Shown here piece by piece: positions 24,730-33,612 of a DNA stretch of 64,000 nucleotides. Numbering within the stretch: the first letter of the stretch is position 1; every line of letters starts with the position of its first letter. The notes below the pieces were generated by a model. It was not told the DNA's origin. It saw only the letters and a program-made list of their open reading frames with translations, and did no database searches. The position numbers and the translations under genes were made by a program. Origin of the DNA: Nonomuraea typhae (GTDB lineage Bacteria; Actinomycetota; Actinomycetes; Streptosporangiales; Streptosporangiaceae); contig NZ_VRLV01000002.1 in the NCBI RefSeq assembly GCF_009760925.1, positions 62,001 through 126,000 of the forward strand, in the 5' to 3' direction.

Positions 24730-26352
24730 ATGAACCTGAACCGGCGTTCCTTCCTGGGCCTGGCCGGACTGACCGCGGCCGCCGTGGTCACCGGCTGCTC
24801 CTCCTCGGGCGGCGGCACTGCGGGCTCCAAGGCCGGGGCCGCGGGCGGCCCGCTGAAGATGCCGACCTACGTGCCCTTCGCCGGCCCCACCCCCGACCTG
24901 CCCGGAAACGCGCAGGGCCTGGACCCGGGCTACTTCAAGTTCCCGGCCAGCCCCGTCAAGACGGTCAAGGCGGTCCCCGGCGACGGCTCCACGATCACCG
25001 GCCTGACCTACTACGACGGCCCGATCGTGCCCCAGATGGACGCCAACGCCTTCTGGCAGGAGGTCAACAAGCGCCTCGGCGTCACCTTCCAGCTCGACAC
25101 CGGCAACGACGACGGTTACCCGACGAAGTTCAACACGACCGTGGCCGGCGGCGACCTCAAGGACCTGATGTGGGTCGCGCCGAACCAGGGCATCACCAAG
25201 GTCGCCGACCTGGCCGAGGCCAAGTTCGTCGACCTGACCCCGTACCTCTCGGGCGACGCGGTCAAGGAATACCCGAACCTGGCCAACTTCCAGGAGATGA
25301 CCTGGCAGGCCGCGGTGATGAACGGCCGGATCTGGGGCGTCCCGGTGCCCTACAGCTTCTTCGGCCAGACCTACGTGGGCAACAAGAAGTCCTGGGACTC
25401 CGTCGACGGCTTCTCCGCCAAGTCCCCCGACGAGCTGATCGAGAAGTTCAAGCAGCTCACCGACGCCAAGGCCGGCCGCTGGGCGCTGGAGCCCGCCTAC
25501 ATCAACGCCGTCGCCCAGTTCAACCAGATCTTCCGCGGCGCCAACGTGTGGCGGCTGGAGGGCGGCAAGCTCGTCCACATGTTCGAGACCCTGGAGTACG
25601 TCTCGGCCCTCGAAATGGGGATCAAGGCATTCAAGGCCGGCGTCTTCTATCCCGACCCGAAGATCACCGACATCGCCTCGAAGGTCGCCCAGGGCACCGT
25701 CGCCGCGCAGGTCCTGTCGGGCGCGGGCTGGGTCGGCGTCCCCAACCAGCCGGGGTACGGCAGCGCCTGGGAGCTGACCACGCTCATCCCCTTCGGCCAC
25801 GACGGCGGCAAGGGCGTGCACAACCTGGCCAGGGGCTCGGTCGGGTTCACCGGCATCAGCAACAAGAACGACGAGAAGAAGACCAAGATGCTGCTCAAGG
25901 TGCTGGACTATCTGGCCGCGCCGTTCGGCAGCGAGGAGTGGTTCTTCCTCAACTACGGCGTGGCCGGCGCGCAGCACACGATGGAGAAGGACGCCCCCGT
26001 CAAGACCAAGGAGGGCGAGACGCAGCTGGCCTTCACCAACCAGCTGAAGTTCATCAACCAGTCGCCGGAGTTCCTGTTCTACCCGGGCATGGACGAGACC
26101 ACCAAGGCCATCCACACCGCCCAGCAGCAGCTCCTGGAGATCTCCCAGCCGAGCCCGATCCTCGGCCACTACTCGGAGACCAACATCGACAAGGGCCAGT
26201 CGCTCACCTCGAAGGTCTACGAGTTCGTCGACGACGCGGTCACCGGCCGCCGGTCCCTGACCGAGTTCAAGTCGGTGGTGGAGGAGTTCAAGAGCGGCGG
26301 CGGCGACAAGATCCGCAAGGAGTTCGAGGAGTCGATCGCCAAGAGGGGCTGA
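24730..26352 (+). CDS. Extracellular oligosaccharide-binding lipoprotein, LipO/YtcQ type
   Basis: Seen: 540 aa from ATG 24730, preceded by AAAAGGA. The N-terminus MNLNRRSFLGLAGL has a twin-arginine motif followed by lipobox VVTGC (Cys about 24), so Tat export and lipidation are likely. The mature domain has TGLTYYDGPIVPQMDANAFWQEVNKRLGV and TTVAGGDLKDLMWVA, the long family 1 binding-protein type that pairs with LplB/LplC. A strong terminator at 26366-26392 closes the operon. Ligand is unknown, probably the substrate of the divergent hydrolase. Confidence 0.88.
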   Translation: MNLNRRSFLGLAGLTAAAVVTGCSSSGGGTAGSKAGAAGGPLKMPTYVPFAGPTPDLPGNAQGLDPGYFKFPASPVKTVKAVPGDGSTITGLTYYDGPIVPQMDANAFWQEVNKRLGVTFQLDTGNDDGYPTKFNTTVAGGDLKDLMWVAPNQGITKVADLAEAKFVDLTPYLSGDAVKEYPNLANFQEMTWQAAVMNGRIWGVPVPYSFFGQTYVGNKKSWDSVDGFSAKSPDELIEKFKQLTDAKAGRWALEPAYINAVAQFNQIFRGANVWRLEGGKLVHMFETLEYVSALEMGIKAFKAGVFYPDPKITDIASKVAQGTVAAQVLSGAGWVGVPNQPGYGSAWELTTLIPFGHDGGKGVHNLARGSVGFTGISNKNDEKKTKMLLKVLDYLAAPFGSEEWFFLNYGVAGAQHTMEKDAPVKTKEGETQLAFTNQLKFINQSPEFLFYPGMDETTKAIHTAQQQLLEISQPSPILGHYSETNIDKGQSLTSKVYEFVDDAVTGRRSLTEFKSVVEEFKSGGGDKIRKEFEESIAKRG

Positions 26353-26365
26353 CCTTCCCCGCGCG

Positions 26366-26392
26366 GGGCCGGTGTGCCGCACCGGCCCTTTT
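26366..26392 (+). terminator. Rho-independent terminator of the LplBC operon
   Basis: GGGCCGGTG (26366-26374), loop TGCCG and CACCGGCCC (26380-26388) form a perfect 9-bp stem followed by TTTT (26389-26392), 13 bp past the binding-protein stop. Confidence 0.85.
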
Positions 26393-26479
26393 GCATGAAG
26401 TTGAAAAGGCGTCCGAAACCCTCCCTGTTTTACCGCCGAATCGGTAGAGTGCCCGGTCCCGGGATGTAAGGACACATAC

Positions 26480-27478
26480 GTGAAGGTGAAAGAGGCGCGC
26501 GAGGCGGCGGCGCGCTGGGTGGCGGGGGTCGCCTGTGACGGCGCGTTCCTCACCGGGTCGGTGACCTGGCTCGACGACGGCGACGACCTGCCCGAGTCCT
26601 CGGACGTGGACGTCTTCCTCGTCGCCGGGGAGCAACACCCCAAACTCGGCAAGTTCCCGTACGAAGGGGTCCTGCTGGAGGCCACCTACCTCACCTGGGA
26701 CGAGATCCCGTCGGCCGCGGCGATCCTCGGCCACTATCACCTGGCCGGCGCCTTCCGCCGCGACAACGTGCTGGCCGACCCCACCGGGCGGCTGCGGGAG
26801 CTCCAGTCCGAGGTGGGGCCCGCCTGGGCGGCTCCGGACTGGGTGCGCAGGCGGTGCGAGCACGCCGAGTCACGCATCCTCAAGGGGCTGGCGGGGGCCG
26901 CGGCGGCCGAGCCGTACCCGATGGCGGTGTTGCGGTGGTTGTTCGCGACGGGCGTCACCACGCACGTGCTGCTCACCGCCGGGTTGCGCAACCCGACCGT
27001 GCGGCTGCGCTACCCGGAGGTGCGGCGGCTGCTCATGCCGTACGGCCGGGCCAGGCTGTACGAGGCGCTGCTGGAGCTGCTGGGCAGCGAGCGGCTGGGC
27101 CCGGGGCGGGTCGAGCGGCATCTGGCCGCCATGACCCGGGCCTTCGACGCGGCGGCCGGTGTGGACGGCGCGCCGTACCCCTTCGCTTCAGACATCTCCC
27201 CGCAGGCCCGGCACATCGCGGTGGACGGCTGCCGTGAGCTCATCGAGCGCGGGCTGCACCGGGAGGCGATGTTCTGGATCACCGCCACCCACGTGCGCAG
27301 CCTGCTCGTCCTCGGCACCGACACGCCCGCCTTCCACGAACTGCTGGCCGACCTGCGGATCGGCTCGCTGGAGGCGCGGGCGCAGGAGGTACGGGCCTTC
27401 CTGCCGAGGTTGCGGCGGGCGGCCGAGAAGATCATCGTGCTCCGAGACGGCGCCGGGCCTCCTCCAGCTGGCGCATGA
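26480..27478 (+). CDS. Nucleotidyltransferase-domain protein
   Basis: Seen: 332 aa from GTG 26480. The N-terminus has CDGAFLTGSVTWLDDGDDLPESSDVDVFLV, the minimal nucleotidyltransferase signature GS...(D/E)SDxD with two acidic metal ligands (SDVD). The rest is helical (WVRRRCEHAESRILKGLAG, PYGRARLYEALLELLG) and may be a substrate-binding lobe. Known: such folds transfer nucleotides to antibiotics, proteins or RNAs; this member is unassigned. Its 3' end overlaps the convergent Gfo/Idh/MocA gene by 47 bp. Confidence 0.7.
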   Translation: MKVKEAREAAARWVAGVACDGAFLTGSVTWLDDGDDLPESSDVDVFLVAGEQHPKLGKFPYEGVLLEATYLTWDEIPSAAAILGHYHLAGAFRRDNVLADPTGRLRELQSEVGPAWAAPDWVRRRCEHAESRILKGLAGAAAAEPYPMAVLRWLFATGVTTHVLLTAGLRNPTVRLRYPEVRRLLMPYGRARLYEALLELLGSERLGPGRVERHLAAMTRAFDAAAGVDGAPYPFASDISPQARHIAVDGCRELIERGLHREAMFWITATHVRSLLVLGTDTPAFHELLADLRIGSLEARAQEVRAFLPRLRRAAEKIIVLRDGAGPPPAGA

Positions 27479-28382
27479 CCGCGAGGCTCTCGTCCAGCGG
27501 CATGATCGTGCTCTCGGTGCGGCCTTCGGCGACCGCCCTGGCGACTTCGCGGACCTCGCCGCGGTAGCCGTCCTCGCCCGGTTCCAGGAGCAGTTCCTCC
27601 GGCTCGGCGCCCGGCCTGGTCAGCACGATGCGGCGCGGCGCCCAGAACGAGGCGTCGATCTCGGCGGTCATGCCGGAACCGATCACGGTGGCGGTGTTGG
27701 AGAGCGGCTTGAGCAGCGAGGTCTCCAGCGTGGCCCGCGCGTCACCCGGATAGGCCAGCAGCACGCTCGCCTCGGCATCGACGCCCGACGGCCCGAGCGA
27801 CCCGGTCACGTGCATGTCCAGCGGCGTCCCGAGCAGCAACTGGGCCAGCGCGAACGGATACACACCCAGGTCGAGCAGCGCCCCGCCGCCCAAGGCCGGA
27901 TCCCAGAGCCGGTGGGCCGGATCGTAGGGCTGATGGAACCCGAACTCCGCCCGCACCCCCAGAATCTCACCGAAGCGCTCGTCCCGGGCGACCCGCTGAA
28001 TGAGCGGATTGAACCGCATCCACATCGCTTCCATGAGAAAAACCCCGGCCTCGCGGGCCAGCGCGACCATGCGCTCCGCCTCGTCCAGCCGGCCGGTGAG
28101 CGGTTTCTCGCACAGCACCGCCTTGCCGCAGGCGATCGCCGCCTCGGCGACCTCCAGGTGCTGGGCATGCGGCGTGGCCACGAAGACGGCGTCCACCTCG
28201 TCGGCGGCGCACAACTCGGCGTAGGACCCGAAGGCCAGCTCAGCCCCCAGCTCCCGGCCCAGGACGGCCGCGCGTTCCTTGGACCGCGACGCCACCGCGG
28301 ACACCCGCATCCCCGGCTCGCCGGCGATCACCCTGCCGACGGTCTGCGCGATTCCGCCGGTGGCGGCGATACCCCATCTCAA
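27432..28382 (-). CDS. Gfo/Idh/MocA family oxidoreductase
   Basis: Seen: 316 aa. The Rossmann start is MRWGIAATGGIAQTV, then VDAVFVATPHAQHLEVAEAAIACGKAVLCEKPLTG, the standard CEKP catalytic-Lys motif. The C-terminal domain has GGALLDLGVYPFALAQLLLG, the G-x-x-x-D-x-G-x-H/Y region. Known: NAD(P)-dependent sugar or inositol dehydrogenases. The specific sugar is not readable. It overlaps the DUF5107 gene by 4 bp and closes the 34.9-27.4 kb sugar operon, so it probably acts on the imported sugar. Confidence 0.85.
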   Translation of the reverse strand: MRWGIAATGGIAQTVGRVIAGEPGMRVSAVASRSKERAAVLGRELGAELAFGSYAELCAADEVDAVFVATPHAQHLEVAEAAIACGKAVLCEKPLTGRLDEAERMVALAREAGVFLMEAMWMRFNPLIQRVARDERFGEILGVRAEFGFHQPYDPAHRLWDPALGGGALLDLGVYPFALAQLLLGTPLDMHVTGSLGPSGVDAEASVLLAYPGDARATLETSLLKPLSNTATVIGSGMTAEIDASFWAPRRIVLTRPGAEPEELLLEPGEDGYRGEVREVARAVAEGRTESTIMPLDESLAVMRQLEEARRRLGAR

Positions 28383-30331
28383 TCGGACACCTGCATCCTG
28401 AAGTCGTAGCGGCTGGGCAGCGGGTTCTCCCGGCGGGCCCGTTCGGCCAGGTCCGGGGTGACCGGATCGGGTCCGGCCAGGCGGCGCTCGTGGTAGGTGA
28501 ACCAGACGGCGTCTAGGGATATCTCACCTTCGCGAAGATTGTCCACCTCGATGCCGCTGGTGAGGAGGCCGCCGGCGCGCTCCAGGTCGCCGGCGTCCAG
28601 GGCGGCCTGGGTCTCGATGAGCTGGATGCGGCCTCGGGTGCGCTGGTCGGCGGGGAGAGTGTCGATGATCGTGAGGGCCGCCTCCGGGCGGGCCGCGGCC
28701 AGGAGGGCGCGCAGGGTCTCCACCGTGAGCTCGGGCACGTGCGGGGCCAGGGCGTGGGCTTCGGACAGCAGGCCGGCCACCTCGCCGGGGGCCGTGCCCG
28801 TTTCCAGGCGGCGGGATTCGGCCAGGCAGCGCAGCGTCCAGGGGGTGCGTTCGTGCGCCAGGGACTCCTGCCAGGCCGCGCGGGCTCCGTCGAGGTCGCC
28901 GTCCGCGTACCGGACCAGGCCGAGGTGGTAGCGGGCGTGCCAGTCCGGCGGATGGTCCTCCAGCAGGGCCCGCCATTTCGGGCCGGTCACCGGGGCGGCG
29001 GGCGGGTCGCAGAGCGGGAGCCTTCCCGTGGCCAGCAGCTCCGCCCAGGGGGCCTGCTCGTCGCCGATCTCCCCGTACGGCAGGCCGTCCGGCTCGGGCA
29101 GTTGTCCGGCGGCGGCCTCCAGCGCGGCCCAGCCGGAGCCGTGGGCCAGCCTCTCCACCTCGCCGGAAAGGTCCTCGTTCAGCGCCGCGTCCAGGGCGGC
29201 GCGCGGGACCAGCCGGTCCAGTGCCTCGGCCGCCGCCGCCCGGGCCTCGGTCCAGGTGCCGTGCACCCGGCCGGGGTCGGCTTCCAGGAGGCCGTACGCC
29301 TCGGCCCACGACCAGGTCGCGTGTGCGGGCATCGGGAGGTGCTCCAGCTGGGTGCGGGCCAGGCCCGCCTGGATCTCCAGGTAGCGGGAGCCGGGGCCGC
29401 TGAGCCATTCCTGCCAGCGGCGGCCGCCCGGGCCGGTGCCCCAGTGGAAGAGTTTGCGGCCGCGCAGCAGGTCCGTGGAGGTCTGGACGAGGCCGCGGCC
29501 CTCGGCGTCCAGGGCGGTGATCCAGCGGCGTTCGCCCGCCGGGATCTCGAAGAAGTAGTCGGCCGCGCGCGGCACCCCCTCGGTGTAGCTGCGGTCGCGG
29601 CCGTCGAGCACCGGGAAGTCGACGACCCGCAGCTCGGCGGTGTAGTCGAAGTGGTGGGCCTGCGCGGCGGGTGCCACCACGCGGATCCCGGGGCCCTCGG
29701 GGACGGCGATGTTGGACCACCAGTACACCGGCGTCTCGGCCGGGGACGGGTTGTGCAGGGTGATCTTCACCAGCAGGACGGGCGAGTCCGGTGGCAGCCA
29801 GGCGTCGAGCCGCACCACCAGCCGCCGCATGCGCTCGAACTCGTACATCCGCAGCACCGACGTACCGTCCGGCCGGGTGAGGGCGACGGCGTGCAGCGGG
29901 GAGCAGGTCAGGGGCCAGTGGCCGGTGGCGCCGAGGTTCCACTCGACGCCGCCGGCCAGCCAGGCGTCGCGCAGCGCCAGGTTGGCCGGTTGCAGGATCG
30001 GGTTGCGGTGCAGCAGCTCCCGGCCGGTCGGCAGGTGTTCCAGGGACCACAGCCGCCCGCCGTACCCCGGCAGGAAGGTGGCTCGGAGCTGGGAGTTCTC
30101 GAGGACCACCACCGGCAGCTCGCGTTCGCGGCGCGAGCGCGTGTAGCCGTCCTGCGGGGTGTAGGGCAGGAGCGCGTGCGGCTGGCCGTACCCGATCTGC
30201 GCGGTCATCTCCGCGTCCGCGCCGCTGATGCCGGGGCGGACGCCGGTGCCGTGCAGGATCGGCAGCGGACCGGCCGCGGGCGGGGCGGCGGCGGGCAGGC
30301 GCAGGGTGGCGCGGCGCAGGGTGCTGGTCAT
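28379..30331 (-). CDS. DUF5107-domain protein (copy 1)
   Basis: Seen: 650 aa from ATG 30331, preceded by GGGGACC. The N-terminal half has AEMTAQIGYGQPHALLPYTPQDGY and LENSQLRATFLPGYGGRLWSL, a DUF5107 beta-sandwich resembling galactose-mutarotase-like folds, with VEWNLGATGHWPLTCSPLH. The C-terminal half (about 430-600) has TPR-like alpha repeats: HLGLVRYADGDLDGARAAW. Function not established; DUF5107 proteins travel with sugar operons. It shares much sequence with the second copy at 35090-37018. Coupled by 4 bp to the dehydrogenase. Confidence 0.8.
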   Translation of the reverse strand: MTSTLRRATLRLPAAAPPAAGPLPILHGTGVRPGISGADAEMTAQIGYGQPHALLPYTPQDGYTRSRRERELPVVVLENSQLRATFLPGYGGRLWSLEHLPTGRELLHRNPILQPANLALRDAWLAGGVEWNLGATGHWPLTCSPLHAVALTRPDGTSVLRMYEFERMRRLVVRLDAWLPPDSPVLLVKITLHNPSPAETPVYWWSNIAVPEGPGIRVVAPAAQAHHFDYTAELRVVDFPVLDGRDRSYTEGVPRAADYFFEIPAGERRWITALDAEGRGLVQTSTDLLRGRKLFHWGTGPGGRRWQEWLSGPGSRYLEIQAGLARTQLEHLPMPAHATWSWAEAYGLLEADPGRVHGTWTEARAAAAEALDRLVPRAALDAALNEDLSGEVERLAHGSGWAALEAAAGQLPEPDGLPYGEIGDEQAPWAELLATGRLPLCDPPAAPVTGPKWRALLEDHPPDWHARYHLGLVRYADGDLDGARAAWQESLAHERTPWTLRCLAESRRLETGTAPGEVAGLLSEAHALAPHVPELTVETLRALLAAARPEAALTIIDTLPADQRTRGRIQLIETQAALDAGDLERAGGLLTSGIEVDNLREGEISLDAVWFTYHERRLAGPDPVTPDLAERARRENPLPSRYDFRMQVSD

Positions 30332-30357
30332 GTGGTGGTCCCCGAGGTGCTCGATCG

Positions 30358-31821
30358 TCAGTTGCAGGGGGTCAGCTGGTGCATGCCGAGGTCGGGCGTG
30401 CACGTGACGGGGTTGCCGAAGTAGTCGCGGCCGCCGTTGTTCTCGATCGTCCTGCCCTTCTGCAGCGCGGGAGAACCGGGCTGCAGCTTGCCGTCCGCGC
30501 TCAGGAGCGGGTCGCCGGTGACGGTGCCGGTCGCCCCCGCGGGTACGGCGAGGCCGTTCAGGAGGTTGTTCTCCAGGGTGTAGCCGCCGGAGCGGAGGTT
30601 GAAGGAGGCCCTGCCGGTGCCCGTGACCGAGACGACGTTGTTGGCGAACAGGACGTTGCGGCGGTTGGCGTTGTTCTCGTTGACGACGGTCTGGGTGACG
30701 CCGTCGCCGATGACGAACGTGTTGTTGTAGATGGCGGCGCTTTCTACGCCGCCGCTGCAGTTCTCGACGCCGCGGAAGTGGTCGTTCACGCTGAGGTTGT
30801 AGCGGACGACGGCGTCCTTGATCTTGCCGGCGGCGTTGCAGAGCAGCAGGAAGCCGCCCTGGTTGTCGTGGCTGTAGTTGTACTGGAAGACGGTGCCGAA
30901 GCCGTTCTCGTCCACGTCGAAGCTCATGCCGTCGCGCGTGGTCTCGCCGCCGCTGACCTCGTTGAACTGGATGACGACGTTGTCGGAGTTGTGCGTCCAC
31001 AGGCCCGCGCTGTAGCCCTTGGAGCGGCGCTGGAAGCCGTGGACGCGGTTGTTCTCGGCCAGCGCGCCGGTGACGCTGCCGAGGACGATGCCGTCGCCGC
31101 CGACGTCGGTGACGGTGTTGCCGCTGACCTTCACCCCGGTCCACGGGATGTGGCGGTTGCCCGGCTCCTTGCCCCAGCCGGAGGTGTTCCAGGTGGAGAA
31201 GAGGAAGATGCCGGAGCGGTCCACGCCGGTCACCGTGTTGCCGGTGATGCGGACGTCGTCGAAGAGGGTGGGCACGGTGTTGCCCTCGACCCACATGGTG
31301 ATGCCGGCCGAGCCGTACTCGTCCTTGGTGTCGTCGCCGTTGACGTCGTGCACGTCGAGGTCGCGCAGGACGATGTGGCGCAGCGTGCCGGCGTCGCGGG
31401 CGCTGACCCGGACGCCGCGGCGCTTGCCGGCGGCGGCGCCGGTGTTGGCCACGTCGAGGCCGGCGATCTCCCAGTACTGCTGGTTGTGCAGCTTGATCGC
31501 GTCCTCGGCGCCGCCGCCCTGGATGCGGGGCTTGGCGCCGCGGCCGTAGGCGTCGATGACGATGGGGCGGCCCGGCGCGCCGGAGCCCTTCGGCGCGAGG
31601 GTGCCGGCGCAGGTGGTGCCGCGTTTGAACAGCACCCGGGTGCCCGGGCGCAGGGTGAGGTTGTTGACCTGGTCCAGGGAGGTGAGGGGGTGGCCCACGG
31701 TGCCCTTGGGCGTCTTGGCCGACTGGCAGTCGACGTGGACGGCCCGGGCGCTGCCCGCCAGGGCGGGGGTGGCGGTCAGGGTAAGCCCTGTGACGACAAA
31801 CCCGGCAAGCACAGCTTTCAT
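30358..31821 (-). CDS. Secreted right-handed beta-helix protein
   Basis: Seen: 487 aa from ATG 31821, preceded by GAGGGAAA. Signal peptide MKAVLAGFVVTGLTLTATPALA. The mature part has a run of short parallel-helix turns rich in Asn, Gly and Val: VRITGNTVTGVDRSGIF, VKVSGNTVTDVGGDGIVLG, VVIQFNEVSGG, AAIYNNTFVIGD, as in pectate-lyase-like (PbH1) beta-helices. Known: such folds include polysaccharide lyases and GH28/GH55-type enzymes; no catalytic set is clear. It sits in the sugar operon between the permease and DUF5107 genes, so it is likely an extracellular polysaccharide enzyme. Confidence 0.75.
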   Translation of the reverse strand: MKAVLAGFVVTGLTLTATPALAGSARAVHVDCQSAKTPKGTVGHPLTSLDQVNNLTLRPGTRVLFKRGTTCAGTLAPKGSGAPGRPIVIDAYGRGAKPRIQGGGAEDAIKLHNQQYWEIAGLDVANTGAAAGKRRGVRVSARDAGTLRHIVLRDLDVHDVNGDDTKDEYGSAGITMWVEGNTVPTLFDDVRITGNTVTGVDRSGIFLFSTWNTSGWGKEPGNRHIPWTGVKVSGNTVTDVGGDGIVLGSVTGALAENNRVHGFQRRSKGYSAGLWTHNSDNVVIQFNEVSGGETTRDGMSFDVDENGFGTVFQYNYSHDNQGGFLLLCNAAGKIKDAVVRYNLSVNDHFRGVENCSGGVESAAIYNNTFVIGDGVTQTVVNENNANRRNVLFANNVVSVTGTGRASFNLRSGGYTLENNLLNGLAVPAGATGTVTGDPLLSADGKLQPGSPALQKGRTIENNGGRDYFGNPVTCTPDLGMHQLTPCN

Positions 31822-31843
31822 ACGAAATTTCCCTCTATTTCCT

Positions 31844-32674
31844 TTATTTCCCGATGCCAACGGTCATCCCCTGGATGATCCGCGTGCCCAGCCACGAGAA
31901 GAGCGCGACCATGGGGGCGAGGATGATGCAGATGCCGGCGAACATGGTTCCCCAGTCCCGTCCGGCGTACTGCTGGAGCCCGACGAAGTTGACCAGCGCC
32001 ACCGGCAGCGTGATCTTCTCGTCGCTGGTCATGAGCGCGATCGCGAACAACGTCTCGTTCCAGGCGCCGATGAACTGCAGCAGGAACGCGGTGATCAGCC
32101 CGCCCCGCGCGACCGGCAGCACCACCCGCACGAACGCCCGCAGCCCGGAGGCGCCGTCGATGGCCGCCGCCTCCTCCAGCACCACGGGGATCCCCGCGAA
32201 GAAGCCGGTCAGCAGGTAGACGGTGAACGGCATGGCCAGCCCGATGTAGACGACGGTCAGGCCGATGAAGCTGTCGGTCAGCTCGACCGCGGCCAGCCCG
32301 ACGAACAGCGGCACCAGCAGCACCTGCCCGGGCACGCCGAGGCCGAGGGCGAAGGTCATGGTCAGCGCGTTCGAGGTGCGGGTACGGCGGCGCGCGAGCG
32401 CATAGGCGGCGGGCGCGGCCAGGGCGACCGCGACGAGCGAGGAGAGCGCGGCGACCATGACGCTGTTGAGCGCGGCGGTGCCGAAGCCGCCCTCGGCCCA
32501 CGCCTTGGCCCAGTTGCCGCCCTGGGGCGGGACCGGCAGGCCGAAGGGCTCGCTGAAGATCGACTGGGTGTCGCGCAGCGAGGTGACGAAGATCCAGGCC
32601 AGCAGCGCCAAGTCGGCCGCGACCAGGAGCCACACGATGCCGTGGCCCACCCGGAAAAGCCGAGCGCGCTTCAC
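31844..32674 (-). CDS. Carbohydrate ABC transporter permease, MalG type
   Basis: Seen: 276 aa from GTG 32674. The EAA loop is GIPVVLEEAAAIDGASGLRAFVRVVLPVARGG, with six membrane segments. The start overlaps the upstream permease stop by 4 bp (GTGA), showing coupling. The beta-helix gene follows 22 bp downstream. Confidence 0.9.
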   Translation of the reverse strand: MKRARLFRVGHGIVWLLVAADLALLAWIFVTSLRDTQSIFSEPFGLPVPPQGGNWAKAWAEGGFGTAALNSVMVAALSSLVAVALAAPAAYALARRRTRTSNALTMTFALGLGVPGQVLLVPLFVGLAAVELTDSFIGLTVVYIGLAMPFTVYLLTGFFAGIPVVLEEAAAIDGASGLRAFVRVVLPVARGGLITAFLLQFIGAWNETLFAIALMTSDEKITLPVALVNFVGLQQYAGRDWGTMFAGICIILAPMVALFSWLGTRIIQGMTVGIGK

Positions 32675-33612
32675 ATCATCACCCGCTCCCTGCGCATGAG
32701 CCGGCGCAGGATCACCACGAGCAGGCCGACCATGACCAGGCTGACGATCGCCGCCGCGGCGGCCAGGCCCAGCTTCGGCACCGAGCTCTGCGGGAAGGCG
32801 GAGTAGTAGACGTACATGGCGGTGGTCCAGGTCTGGATGGGCGCGCTGCTGACCGTGGCACCGCCGCCGAACAGCAGCACGATCTCGAAGACCTTCACCG
32901 AGCTGACCGTCCAGAGCACCGCGCACACGCTGACCACCTCCCACGACAGCGGCAGCGTGATGTGCCGGAAACGCTGCCAGGCGGTGGCGCCCTCCAACTC
33001 GGCCGCCTCGTAGAGGTAGGTGGGGATCTGGTCCACGGCGGCCATGATGATCGTGGTGTAGTAACCGGTCGCGGTCCACACGATGGTCGCGATGATCATC
33101 GCGGGCAGGTTGTCGATCGACAGCCACTTGGGCACCGCGTCCACGCCCAGCAGGTTGAGCACCTTGTTGACCGGCCCGTTCGGCCCGAACAGGAACCCGG
33201 CCGCGATGCCGAAGACCAGCGCGTTGACCAGGCAGGGGAAGAACAGCACCGACCGGGCGAACATCTTGCCGGCCATCTCGCGCAGCGCCAGCGTGAGCAG
33301 GAAGCTGATCGCGAAGGTGGCGACGCCGCCCAGGACGAGGATCTTCAGCGTGTTGCCGATGGCGTAGTGGAAGGCTCCGTCGTCCAGGAGGAAGCGGTAA
33401 TTGTCCAGGCCACGCCACTGCATGGCGCCCATGCCGTCCCACTTGTACAGGCTGGTCCAGGCGGCGTAGGCGATCGGCGCCAGGAACAGCAGGCCGTAGA
33501 AGGCCAGCGCCGGGCCGACGAACGGCCAGAACAGCCGGGTGGCCTGCCGTTCCAACGGGCCCCCGCGGGCCGCGCGGGCCCGCCGGGGCGCGGCGAGGGT
33601 GGTGACGGCCAC
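32671..33612 (-). CDS. Carbohydrate ABC transporter permease, MalF type
   Basis: Seen: 313 aa from GTG 33612, which shares one base with the stop TAG of the binding-protein gene. TM1 is FWPFVGPALAFYGLLFLAPIAYAAW. The EAA loop reads IPTYLYEAAELEGATAWQRFRHITLPLSWEV. It overlaps the MalG partner by 4 bp. Heterodimer partner of 31844-32674; no ATPase in the operon. Confidence 0.9.
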   Translation of the reverse strand: MAVTTLAAPRRARAARGGPLERQATRLFWPFVGPALAFYGLLFLAPIAYAAWTSLYKWDGMGAMQWRGLDNYRFLLDDGAFHYAIGNTLKILVLGGVATFAISFLLTLALREMAGKMFARSVLFFPCLVNALVFGIAAGFLFGPNGPVNKVLNLLGVDAVPKWLSIDNLPAMIIATIVWTATGYYTTIIMAAVDQIPTYLYEAAELEGATAWQRFRHITLPLSWEVVSVCAVLWTVSSVKVFEIVLLFGGGATVSSAPIQTWTTAMYVYYSAFPQSSVPKLGLAAAAAIVSLVMVGLLVVILRRLMRRERVMM